A stretch of 64,000 nucleotides of DNA from positions 13,806,501-13,870,500 of the forward strand of contig NC_058196.1 in assembly GCF_907165205.1 (NCBI RefSeq), in the 5' to 3' direction. Position 1 is the first letter of the stretch, and every line of letters begins with the position of its first letter. Of the stretch, positions 56,470 to 64,000 are shown piece by piece. The notes beneath the pieces are model-generated. The model saw only the letters and a list, made by a program, of their open reading frames with translations. It was not told the origin of the DNA and did not search any database. This DNA is from Coccinella septempunctata (Eukaryota > Arthropoda > Insecta > Coleoptera > Coccinellidae). A program made the position numbers and the translations under genes.

Positions 56470-57453
56470 TCAAACTGTCCACTCAATTCTATCCTTTTCC
56501 TCCATAAAAGCCCAATTTGGGGACTGCTCGTTGGCCTTCAACCAGTTGAAATCATCAATACTCTGCCAGTTGTTCGAAGTGCCCAGACCAGATTTTTCAA
56601 AATGCTCCCCAATATTTTTATATTTCAGTTTGTAGGGTGCAACTAAAATCTCAGAACAATCTTCAATTATAGCACGGCTTGTGACATGTAGATAAATTTT
56701 TAGTTGTTTAGAACTATGCAAACGGAGTTGCTGACAAGCTATTACTAAAGTACAATTTTCACAGTTTGAAGCAAATATAGAAGTAGATACTGGACCGGAT
56801 ATAACTACACAATTCTTCAAGGCGTGCAAATGTAAAGTAGAAGGTGAACCTAGAATTTTGAAAGTACAATCTGAAGAATCAAACACATCAATGTTTTTCT
56901 TGAAAATTTCTTCATTCTCCAGATCTAAAATTTCATTTGATTTATTTGAAAATCCTACAGAGTTGACATCACTCAATTGTAGTTTATAAGATTTACCAGC
57001 AAAATCAGTAACATCTTTGCTTGTAATAGTTTCTTTTTCAGCTTTACTTGTTAATCTTGCTTTATTCTTAAATCCAAACCTTTTTTTTGGAAGAAGATTA
57101 TCCTCAAGTTCTTTAGTTTTCTCAGTTAAATGGTGAAGAATATCATTACATTTTTTAATATCATATGTCCTTAAAAATAAGTTAGAATCGGCCACATATT
57201 TCTGCAATATTGATATCTTTTTGAATATAACATTGAAATGTTCAGCTAATTCACAAGCCGATACATTGGAACAAATTTTCTGAAGATTTTCAATTTCTGA
57301 GCATTTAGTTGAAAACTCTTCTATGAAATAATCTATTTTTTCATTATGTGCACTATTTAATTCCTTCAAGTCCTTTTGTTTCTTGATATTTTCTTTTCTC
57401 TCACTGTCTCGTTTGAAAATCAGACTAATTTTATCCTGTTCTCTTGTAGCCAT
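56470..57453 (-). CDS. TBCC: Tubulin-binding cofactor C
   Basis: 327 aa, intronless (human about 346). TBCC acts on the tubulin-cofactor D/E complex in tubulin folding and is a GTPase-activating protein. The N-terminal half is helical, spectrin-like (about 1-115). The C-terminal half is the beta-helical C-CAP/cofactor C domain (about 150-300), rich in short repeats such as CTFKILGSPSTLHLHALKNC. The arginine finger is R244 in QQLRLH, equivalent to the catalytic Arg of human TBCC. Ends WAFMEEKDRIEWTV. The ATG at 57453 shares its A with the TAA stop of the upstream UQCC3-like frame (TAATG), so translation from one message would need reinitiation. Confidence 0.95.
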   Translation of the reverse strand: MATREQDKISLIFKRDSERKENIKKQKDLKELNSAHNEKIDYFIEEFSTKCSEIENLQKICSNVSACELAEHFNVIFKKISILQKYVADSNLFLRTYDIKKCNDILHHLTEKTKELEDNLLPKKRFGFKNKARLTSKAEKETITSKDVTDFAGKSYKLQLSDVNSVGFSNKSNEILDLENEEIFKKNIDVFDSSDCTFKILGSPSTLHLHALKNCVVISGPVSTSIFASNCENCTLVIACQQLRLHSSKQLKIYLHVTSRAIIEDCSEILVAPYKLKYKNIGEHFEKSGLGTSNNWQSIDDFNWLKANEQSPNWAFMEEKDRIEWTV

Positions 57454-57849
57454 TATTCTGCTTTCTTATGTAGTTGAGCTAATTCTTCTTTCGACATAAG
57501 ATAAATAGGTTTATTGGATTTAGCTGAAGCTTGTAATATATCGAGGAACTTTTGATTTTTAGATCTGTCATCAGCAGTTCGATTGTCAGAACCAGATATT
57601 TCCTAAAAAATGGACCTTATGAATACAAATTAAAAAAACGCATGGGCGTTAAAAAAATACTCGATACATCTGTTTCATTGAATATAAAATCTTTATTCTA
57701 AACATATGCTCCTGGTGATTTTACAACTTGTAGTTTACCTTTCTTAATTTAGCAATTCTTTCTTCAGAGGGTGTGAGTGTTGCATACAATCCATAGCCTG
57801 TACCAGTTCCAATTATAAGCCAAAAAATCGATTTAATAAGACGATCCAT
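57453..57849 (-). CDS. UQCC3: UQCC3-like complex III assembly factor
   Basis: Two exons, 57849-57739 and 57602-57453, joined in phase 0 across a 136-bp intron (AAG|GTAAAC ... TTTTTTAG|GAA), encode 86 aa; human UQCC3 is 93. An N-terminal membrane anchor (MDRLIKSIFWLIIGTGTGYG) is followed by TLTPSEERIAKLRK, and then a helical, charged tail ending ELAQLHKKAE. Known UQCC3 is an inner-membrane protein that binds cardiolipin and helps cytochrome b enter complex III. It begins 14 nt after the CEBPZOS-like stop and its stop overlaps the TBCC start by one base. Identification is by layout and motif likeness. Confidence 0.82.
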
Positions 57850-57863
57850 TAACAAGTTTATTA

Positions 57864-58178
57864 CTATTTCTCAGCATTCCAGTAGGCGGAGTCGATTTGC
57901 CGAATGTTGTTTTTCGAATCGAAATATTCACCCACTTTGTAATATGAATCCAATAATGATGGGTAATTATCTCTCAAGTATTTTCTGGAATCTAGGAAAG
58001 CAAAAAAGGAATTATTAGTAACAGATGTTGCGATGATTACCACACAAATACCTCTGTCAGTGTTCACTTTGTTCCACAAAGTGTAACAAAAAAGGAATCC
58101 AAAGGTTTCGGCAACGAATAATGTTATAGCTCCTCGCTTAAACCACGTTGGTACTTTCTTTGGGTCTTTTGTAAGCAT
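57864..58178 (-). CDS. CEBPZOS: CEBPZOS-like small mitochondrial membrane protein
   Basis: Two exons, 58178-58052 and 57991-57864, give 84 aa; human CEBPZOS is about 80. Features: a basic start (MLTKDPKKVPTWFKRG), one membrane segment (ITLFVAETFGFLFCYTLWNK), then YLRDNYPSLLDSYYKVGEY, which corresponds to the KYPFILEVYYKS block of the human protein, and RQIDSAYWNAEK. The intron (58051-57992) is only 60 nt, has GT-AG ends and a TACTAAT branch site, keeps frame and lacks a stop, so a naive frame reads through it as 104 aa. The 14-nt gap to UQCC3 contains AATAAA, a possible poly(A) signal. Confidence 0.82.
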   Translation of the reverse strand: MLTKDPKKVPTWFKRGAITLFVAETFGFLFCYTLWNKVNTDRGICVVIIATSVTNNSFFAFLDSRKYLRDNYPSLLDSYYKVGEYFDSKNNIRQIDSAYWNAEK

Positions 58179-58351
58179 AATAATTTATCTGCGAATATAA
58201 TTACATAATATTCATGAAATTTAAAGCAAATATTAAACTCTATTATCTCAATCTAGGCAAGCAGTTCTCCGAAAAAATTACCTCAATGCACAGTTGTCTC
58301 TGCTCAAGTTTGTCTATGGTCTGCTCAATGTGTCAAGCACAGATCACTGGC
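58179..58351. promoter_or_regulatory. Probable promoter region of the three-gene cluster
   Basis: Only about 170 bp lie between the CEBPZOS-like start and the first repeat. If the three genes share a promoter it must be here or inside the repeats. No core motif is clear. Confidence 0.3.
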
Positions 58352-58437
58352 TGTATTCGGGTTCGACTTTTGGACGGTCCGAGAATTGTTCTAAAACTGC
58401 GCATTCTCGGACTATCCGAAAGCCGAACCCGAATACA
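58352..58437. repeat. 86-bp hairpin
   Basis: GTATTCGGGTTCG and GGTCCGAGAAT are mirrored by their complements with a short centre. Flanks share AAGCACAGA (58335, 58437), possibly an insertion duplication of about 9 bp or a pre-existing short repeat (a third copy is at 58499). Confidence 0.7.
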
Positions 58438-58458
58438 AGCACAGAACACAGAGAGATA

Positions 58459-58490
58459 CATTGAACTCTATGGGAACATAGAGTTCAATG
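58459..58490. mobile_element. Micro-palindrome 1, 32 bp, TSD GAGAGATA
   Basis: Arms CATTGAACTCTATG and exact complement, loop GGAA. GAGAGATA at 58451-58458 and 58491-58498. Confidence 0.9.
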
Positions 58491-58540
58491 GAGAGATATA
58501 AGCACAGAACACTAATAACCTAATAGAGAGATATGGAAGC

Positions 58541-58573
58541 CATTGAACTCTATGGTTCCCATAGAGTTCAATG
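58541..58573. mobile_element. Micro-palindrome 2, 33 bp, TSD ATGGAAGC
   Basis: Same arms, loop GTTCC (inverse orientation of the usual GGAAC). ATGGAAGC at 58533-58540; its right copy begins at 58574 and was itself cut by micro-palindrome 3. Confidence 0.88.
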
Positions 58574-58580
58574 ATGGAAG

Positions 58581-58616
58581 CATTGAACTCTATGGGAACT
58601 CCCATAGAGTTCAATG
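58581..58616. mobile_element. Micro-palindrome 3, 36 bp, TSD GATGGAAG
   Basis: Same arms, loop GGAACTCC. GATGGAAG at 58573-58580 and 58617-58624. It inserted into the right target duplication of copy 2. Confidence 0.9.
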
Positions 58617-58623
58617 GATGGAA

Positions 58624-58842
58624 GCATCCTTAACGTCATGCGGTAATAACGTCAAGCGCTAATAACGTTACGACGCATGCGTATTTCCATTTTCAGAATA
58701 GCGGGCGGTATTAACGTTACCGCATGCCGTAACTTGTGCACACTTCAACTCTCAAATACCGCCCGTTATTCTGAAAATGGAAATATGCGTCGTAACGTTA
58801 TTAGCGCTTGACGTTATTACCGCATGACGTTAAGGATGCTTC
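58624..58842. repeat. Palindromic centre unit (B) of the foldback cluster
   Basis: GAAGCATCCTTAACGTCATG, GCGGTAATAACGTCAAGCGC and TACGACGCATGCGTATTTCC are repeated in reverse complement in the second half, with TTGTGCACACTTCAACTCTC between. Parts recur at 59746-59860, 62669-62713 and 63464-63650. Confidence 0.85.
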
Positions 58843-58843
58843 A

Positions 58844-59693
58844 GAGAGTTGAAGTGCGCACAGAACGTTAGCCTGAACGTAAACGTTAACGTGACAAATA
58901 ACGTCAAATATAACGTTTACGTGTTGTATTTGCCGCGTTCCAGAATCTTTTCCATCTGTTACGTCAATACCGTCCAATCAGAGCGTAGATCTACGTCTAT
59001 CTACGAATCAGAGCAAAGTCTACTCGCTCTCTTTCCTCCGAGATGTAATTCTGGAACTCTACATTAGTAATGAAATTTGAGTTGAAGTGCTGCCATCATA
59101 AAACGTCAGACGTTAAACATAACCTATCAATTTGGATTTTGATTTTATTTTGCTGAAACTCTCTTTTATCTAATATCTATAATATTGAGCCTCGACAGCT
59201 GGAATAATATTTGAAATATTGATGTTCTAATGATTATATGCATAATAAAGAGAATTTTCAACTTGAAAGTATTTTATTATCAATGAAATATTCAAGTGTT
59301 AGAGACATCAGAATTGCAGTGTAGTTTCAGCCATTTCCTTATGTACTGAATGTAATCTGATAACACAGTAATTTAACTTAATCCTTTTGATAACTTTCAA
59401 ATCACTGCTGATTTTCGTTCATTATGAGAAAATACACAGGAAATGTAAACAATGACAGTTTGAGGTTATCGAGAATTGCATTTAACAATCAAAATTCGGC
59501 CATTCGCAAGTCATCGGTGCTACTCGTTTAACGTTCGGTTACGTACGTCGCTGTTTAAGGTATACGTGGGAGACCGCTAGTTTACGTAGGCCGTAAAGCT
59601 GACGCTAACGTTAACGTTAAAAACGAAAGAATGAGCATGCGTAGATGTCAATTATAACGTTAACGTTTACGTTCATGGCTGCACTTCAACTCT
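58844..59693 (-). mobile_element. Foldback arm unit T, copy 1
   Basis: Begins GAGAGTTGAAGTGCGCACAG and ends GCTGCACTTCAACTC; rich in AACGTAAACGTTAACG. Carries an insertion of about 135 bp (about 58932-59070) absent from the other complete copies. The 72-aa frame 58849-59067 is a by-product. Orientation is given relative to copy 3. Confidence 0.8.
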
Positions 59694-59694
59694 A

Positions 59695-59737
59695 CATTGA
59701 ACTCTATGGGAACTCTATGTTCCCATAGAGTTCAATG
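59695..59737. mobile_element. Micro-palindrome 4, 43 bp, TSD CAACTCTA
   Basis: Same 14-bp arms; the 15-bp loop GGAACTCTATGTTCC is itself palindromic. CAACTCTA at 59687-59694 and 59738-59745, in the terminal repeat of unit T. Confidence 0.9.
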
Positions 59738-60018
59738 CAACTCTATTACGGTATGCGGTAACGTTAATACCGCCCGTTATTCTGAAAATGGAAATACGCA
59801 TGCGTCGTAACGTTATTAGCGCTTGACGTTATTACCGCATGACGTTAAGGATGCTTCAGAGATATATATAACTATAAGAGAGTTGAAGTGCGCACAGAAC
59901 GTTAGCCTGAACGTAAACGTTAACGTGACAAATAACGTCAAATATAACGTTTACGTGTTGTATTGTAATGAAATTTGAGTTGAAGTGCTGCCATCATGAA
60001 ACGTCAGACGTTAAACAT

Positions 60019-60143
60019 CCCGTCTGTTCCGATATTCCTGAACAGTACTGTCAGTATTTCAGAAACGATGCCTATTGGCCCAGTCGTTCGAGTTCTATTG
60101 TTATTCGATTGCGGGCCAGTAAAACCAGCAATATCGGAACAGG
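60019..60143. mobile_element. 125-bp insertion with GTTCCGATATT ends, TSD CAT
   Basis: Left CCGTCTGTTCCGATATT, right complement of GGCCTGTTCCGATATTG. The other T copies read TAAACATAACC here, so CAT is duplicated (60016-60018 and about 60146-60148). Boundaries are good to a few bases. Confidence 0.6.
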
Positions 60144-60541
60144 CCCATAACCTATCAATTTGGATTTTGATTTTATTTTGCTGGAACTCTCTTTTATCTA
60201 ATATCTATAATATTGAGCCTCGACAGCTGGAATAATATTTGAAATATTGATGTTCTAATGATTATATGCATAATAAAGAGAATTTTCAACTTGAAAGTAT
60301 CAATGAAATATTCATGTGTTAAGAGACATGAGAATTGCAGTGTAGTTTCAGCCATTTCCTTATGTACTGAATGTAATCTGATAACACAGTAATTTAACTT
60401 AATCCTTTTGATAACTTTCAAATCACTGCTGATTTCCTATAATTTTCGTTCATTATGAGAAAAAACACAGGAAATGTAAACAATGACAGTTTGAGGTTAT
60501 CGAGAATTGCATTCAACAATCAAAATTCGGCCATTCGCAAG

Positions 60542-60574
60542 CATTGAACTCTATGGGAACCATAGAGTTCAATG
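60542..60574. mobile_element. Micro-palindrome 5, 33 bp, TSD TTCGCAAG
   Basis: Arms CATTGAACTCTATG, loop GGAAC. TTCGCAAG at 60534-60541 and 60575-60582. The empty site (CCATTCGCAAGTCATCGG) is intact at 59500-59517 in T copy 1. Confidence 0.97.
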
Positions 60575-60766
60575 TTCGCAAGTCATCGGTGCTACTCGTT
60601 TAACGTTCGGTTAACGTACGTCGATGTTTAAGGTATACGTGGGAGACCGCTAGTTTACGTAGGCCGTAAAGCTGACGCTAACGTTAACGTTAAAAACGGA
60701 CGAATGAGCATGCGTAGATGTCAATTATAACGTTAACGTTTACGTTATCTATAGAGAGATATGAGA

Positions 60767-61077
60767 GAGTTGAAGTGCAGCCATGAACGTAAACGTTAAC
60801 GTTATAATTGACATCTACGCATGCTCATTCGTCCGTTTTTAACGTTAACGTTAGCGTCAGCTTTACGGCCTACGTAAACTAGCGGTCACCCACGTATACC
60901 TTAAACATCAACGTACGTTAACCGAACGTTAAACGAGTAGCACCGATGACTTGCGAATGGCCGAATTTTGATTGTTAAATGCAATTCTCGATAACCTCAA
61001 ACTGTCATTGTTTACATTTCCTGTGTATTTTCTCATAATGAACGAAAATTATAGGAAATCAGCAGTGATTTGAATGT
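60767..61077 (+). mobile_element. Foldback arm unit T, partial copy in plus orientation
   Basis: From GAGAGTTGAAGTGCAGCC to GATTTGAATGT, inverted with respect to the copy before it, so 60437-61070 is a large palindrome centred near 60757. Confidence 0.8.
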
Positions 61078-61530
61078 GAATGCAGCTTTATACGCTTCTT
61101 CCATATCTCTCTTATATCTCTGCCCGACATTGAACTCTATCTCATATTCTCATAGAGTTCAATCAAAGATTAACTCCTCTTCCTCTTTGGTTCAATGCTG
61201 CCCGATGATACTGTTCGCGCGTGCGCAATTGGGATATCGAAGATCCGCTCACATCCACATGACGAAAAGTCATGATCACCATATCTCCTATATCCAAAGA
61301 TATCACACAAGTAATATCTTTGCCTATATCCATTTGCCTATATTTCCTCGGGTTGTTCATTTCAAATTGACGCTTAAATCCCCACATTCCCCACCCCTTA
61401 TCGATAAACGTAGCGATCGCAGCGACTCCTACCCAGAGATATATCTCTATATCTCTGCTCCAGAGATATAGATATTGTGAGGGTGGATACTCTTAAAACT
61501 GATGAGACGGTTTTTAACAAAGTTTATTGT
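61078..61530. other. Non-T spacer inside the cluster
   Basis: Different composition, with CATATCTC/GAGATATA short repeats and a 133-aa frame of no recognisable content. It carries micro-palindrome 6. Confidence 0.4.
61128..61197. mobile_element. Micro-palindrome 6, 70-bp variant, TSD CTGCCCGA
   Basis: Begins CATTGAACTCTAT and ends GGTTCAATG; inside it a full inverted arm (CATAGAGTTCAAT) is followed by about 33 bp of other sequence. CTGCCCGA at 61120-61127 and 61198-61205. Confidence 0.85.
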
Positions 61531-62269
61531 AGTGTAGTTTCAGCCATTTCCTTATGTACTGAATGTAATCTGATAACACAGTAATTTAACTTAATCCTTT
61601 TGATAACTTTCAAATCACTGCTGATTTCCTATAATTTTCGTTCATTATGAGAAAAAACACAGGAAATGTAAACAATGACAGTTTGAGGTTATCGAGAATT
61701 GCATTCAACAATCAAAATTCGGCCATTCGCAAGCATTGAACTCTATGGGAACCATAGAGTTCAATGTTCGCAAGTCATCGGTGCTACTCGTTTAACGTTC
61801 GGTTAACGTACGTCGATGTTTAAGGTATACGTGGGAGACCGCTAGTTTACGTAGGCCGTAAAGCTGACGCTAACGTTAACGTTAAAAACGGACGAATGAG
61901 CATGCGTAGATGTCAATTATAACGTTAACGTTTACGTTATCTATAGAGAGATATGAGAGAGTTGAAGTGCAGCCATGAACGTAAACGTTAACGTTATAAT
62001 TGACATCTACGCATGCTCATTCGTCCGTTTTTAACGTTAACGTTAGCGTCAGCTTTACGGCCTACGTAAACTAGCGGTCACCCACGTATACCTTAAACAT
62101 CGACGTACGTTAACCGAACGTTAAACGAGTAGCACCGATGACTTGCGAATGGCCGAATTTTGATTGTTAAATGCAATTCTCGATAACCTCAAACTGTCAT
62201 TGTTTACATTTCCTGTGTATTTTCTCATAATGAACGAAAATTATAGGAAATCAGCAGTGATTTGAATGT
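61531..62269. repeat. Direct duplication of 60339-61077
   Basis: Offset 1192 bp, nearly identical over 739 bp, including the micro-palindrome (61734-61766) with the same TTCGCAAG flanks. It was therefore copied as a block after that insertion. Confidence 0.9.
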
Positions 62270-62668
62270 TATCAAAAGGATTAAGTTAAATTACGTTGTT
62301 ATCAGATTATATTCAGTACATAAGGAAATGGCTGAATCTACACTGCAATTCTCATGTCTCTAACACTTGAACATTTCATTGATAATAAAATACTTCCAAG
62401 CTGAAAATTCTCTTTATTAGGCATATAAATCATTAGAACATCAATATTCCAAATGTTATTCCAGCTGTCGAAGCTCAATATTAGATAAAAGAGAGTTCAC
62501 GCGAAACGAAAGCAAAATCAAATTGATAGGTTATGTTTAACGTCTGACGTTTCATGATGGCAGCACTTCAACTCAAATTTCATTACAACACGTAAACGTT
62601 ATATTTGACGTTATTTGTCACGTTAACGTTTACGTTCAGGCTAACGTTCTGTGCGCACTTCAACTCTC
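61957..62668 (+). mobile_element. Foldback arm unit T, complete 712-bp copy 3
   Basis: GAGAGTTGAAGTGCAGCC to GTGCGCACTTCAACTCTC. The 11-bp ends GAGAGTTGAAG and complement are perfect. It joins unit B at TGAAGCATCC as in the 58.8-kb copy. Confidence 0.85.
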
Positions 62669-62714
62669 TGAAGCATCCTTAACGTCATGCGGTAATAACG
62701 TCAAGCGCTAATAG

Positions 62715-63463
62715 AGAGTTGAAGTCATTGAACTCTATGGGAACCCATAGAGTTCAATGGTTGAAGTGCAGCCATGAACGTGAACGTTAACGTTATGATT
62801 GACATCTACGCATGCTCATTCGTCAGTTTTTAACGTTAACGTTAGCGTCAGCTTTACGGCCTTCGTAAACTAGCGGTCTCCCACGTATACCTTAAACATC
62901 GACGTACGTTAACCGAACGTTAAACGAGTAGCACCGATGACTTGCGAATGGCCGAATTTTGATTGTTAAATGCAATTCTCGATAACGTCAAACTGTCATT
63001 GTTTACATTTCCTGTGTATTTTCTCATAATGAACGAAAATTATAGGAAATCAGCAGTGATTTGAAAGTTTTCAAAAGGATTAAGTTAAATTACTTTGTTA
63101 TCAGATTATATTCAGTACATAAGAAAATGGCTGAATCTACACTGCAATTCTCATGTCTCTAACACTTGAACATTTCATTGATAATAAAATACTTCCAAGC
63201 TGAAAATTCTCTTTATTAGGCATATAAATCATTAGAACATCAATATTCCAAATGTTATTCCAGCTGTCGAAGCTCAATATTATATAAAAGAGAGTTCACG
63301 CGAAACGAAAGCAAAATCAAATTGATAGGTTATGTTTAACGTCTGACGTTTCATGATGGCAGCACTTCAACTCAAATTTCATCACAACACGTAAACGTTA
63401 TATCTGACGTTATTTCTCACGTTAACGTTTACGTTCAGGCTAACGTTCTGTGCGCACTTCAAC
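62715..63463 (+). mobile_element. Foldback arm unit T, copy 4, inserted in unit B
   Basis: Unit B is split at GCGCTAATA / TAATAACGTT, with the intact sequence at 58652-58670 as empty site; TAATA is duplicated if the ends are GAGAGTTGAAG. Contains micro-palindrome 7. Confidence 0.85.
62726..62759. mobile_element. Micro-palindrome 7, 34 bp, TSD GTTGAAGT
   Basis: Same arms, loop GGAACC. GTTGAAGT at 62718-62725 and 62760-62767, inside the terminal repeat of T copy 4. Confidence 0.92.
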
Positions 63464-63464
63464 T

Positions 63465-64000
63465 CTCTAATAACGTTACGACGCATGCGTATTTCCATTT
63501 TCAGAATAGCGGGCGGTATTAACGTTACCGCATGCCGTAACTTGTGCACACTTCAACTCTCAAATACCGCCCGTTATTCTGAAAATGGAAATATGCGTCG
63601 TAACGTTATTAGCGCTTGACGTTATTACCGCATGACGTTAAGGATGCTTCAGAGAGTTGAAGTGCGCACAGAACGTTAGCCTGAACGTAAACGTTAACGT
63701 GACAAATAACGTCAAATATAACGTTTACGTGTTGTATTTGCCGCGTTCCAGAATCTTTTCCATCTGTTACGTCAATACCGTCCAATCAGAGCGTAGATCT
63801 ACGTCTATCTACGAATCAGAGCAAAGTCTACTCGCTCTCTTTCCTCCGAGATGTAATTCTGGAACTCTACATTAGTAATGAAATTTGAGTTGAAGTGCTG
63901 CCATCATAAAACGTCAGACGTTAAACATAACCTATCAATTTGGATTTTGATTTTATTTTGCTGAAACTCTCTTTTATCTAATATCTATAATATTGAGCCT
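63465..64000. repeat. Direct duplication of 58657-59192, runs off the window
   Basis: Offset 4808 bp. No mismatch noticed over 536 bp, including part of unit B and the start of unit T with its 135-bp insert. Confidence 0.92.

Larger units (their letters stand above)
59880..60750 (-). mobile_element. Foldback arm unit T, copy 2
   Basis: Same orientation as copy 1, truncated at its far end. It lacks the 135-bp insert of copy 1 but has GTATTGTAAT at that point. It carries an insertion at 60019-60143 and micro-palindrome 5. Confidence 0.75.

Noticed and set aside
57864..58178. 104-aa uninterrupted reading of the CEBPZOS-like gene
   Set aside because: The middle 20 residues have no counterpart in the family and are bounded by GT-AG with a branch site, so I call a 60-nt intron.
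58849..59067. 72-aa frame, repeated exactly at 63657-63875
   Set aside because: Both lie in the same non-coding foldback unit that was duplicated. The identity comes from the duplication, not from protein conservation.
61499..61506. CTGATGAG, a hammerhead-ribozyme core-like octamer
   Set aside because: The required GAAA partner and stems are not found nearby.

Overview
This is an AT-rich piece of an animal nuclear genome. Short phase-consistent GT-AG introns, copia, mariner/Tc1, jockey- and RTE-like elements, dense MITEs and the host gene set point to an insect, possibly a beetle; the order is an inference. No tRNA, rRNA or CRISPR array was recognised.

Host genes. (1) Mocs1 (minus, 25326 to 1703) has seven coding exons for a fused MOCS1A-MOCS1B protein of 580 codons-minus-stop. 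It makes the first molybdenum-cofactor intermediates and has two introns of over 10 kb filled with transposons. (2) An intronless two-pore potassium channel (26751-25711, minus) lies just upstream of Mocs1. (3) A C2orf69 homologue (plus, 32744 to 53663) has five exons over 21 kb and encodes 336 aa. (4) Its first intron holds, on the opposite strand, an intronless M13 neprilysin-like ectoprotein (36697-33800) that has lost the zinc site. (5) At 58178-56470 (minus) three small genes are packed head to tail: CEBPZOS-like, UQCC3-like and TBCC. The gaps are 14 nt and minus 1 nt (TAATG), which resembles a polycistronic transcript. Introns of C2orf69 also hold two open frames that start with signal peptides (about 43.9 and 44.7 kb); I cannot identify them.

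Mobile DNA makes up much of the rest. A copia element (16275-21670, TSD AGATT, LTRs that look identical) sits in Mocs1 intron 4. Its 5' LTR was hit by a 751-bp hAT-type MITE. A 4.27-kb element (37345-41612, 8-bp TSD AGTGGGTC) contains a second long-TIR element, an hAT MITE and Harbinger-like MITEs, one of which splits an open frame. Several MITE families have TTA or TAA target duplications. LINE remnants, a mariner/Tc1 chimera, a 175-bp tandem repeat and a 250-bp perfect-arm hairpin are also present.

The last 5.8 kb (58.2-64.0 kb) is a cluster of AACGTT-rich foldback units in both orientations. Scattered in it is the most unusual thing in the window: a family of 32-43 bp perfect palindromes (plus one 70-bp variant), with ends CATTGAACTCTATG and its complement. 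Each is flanked by its own exact 8-bp target-site duplication. There are seven independent insertions and one copy made by a later segmental duplication, and one empty site is preserved in the window. They behave like extremely short transposable elements.
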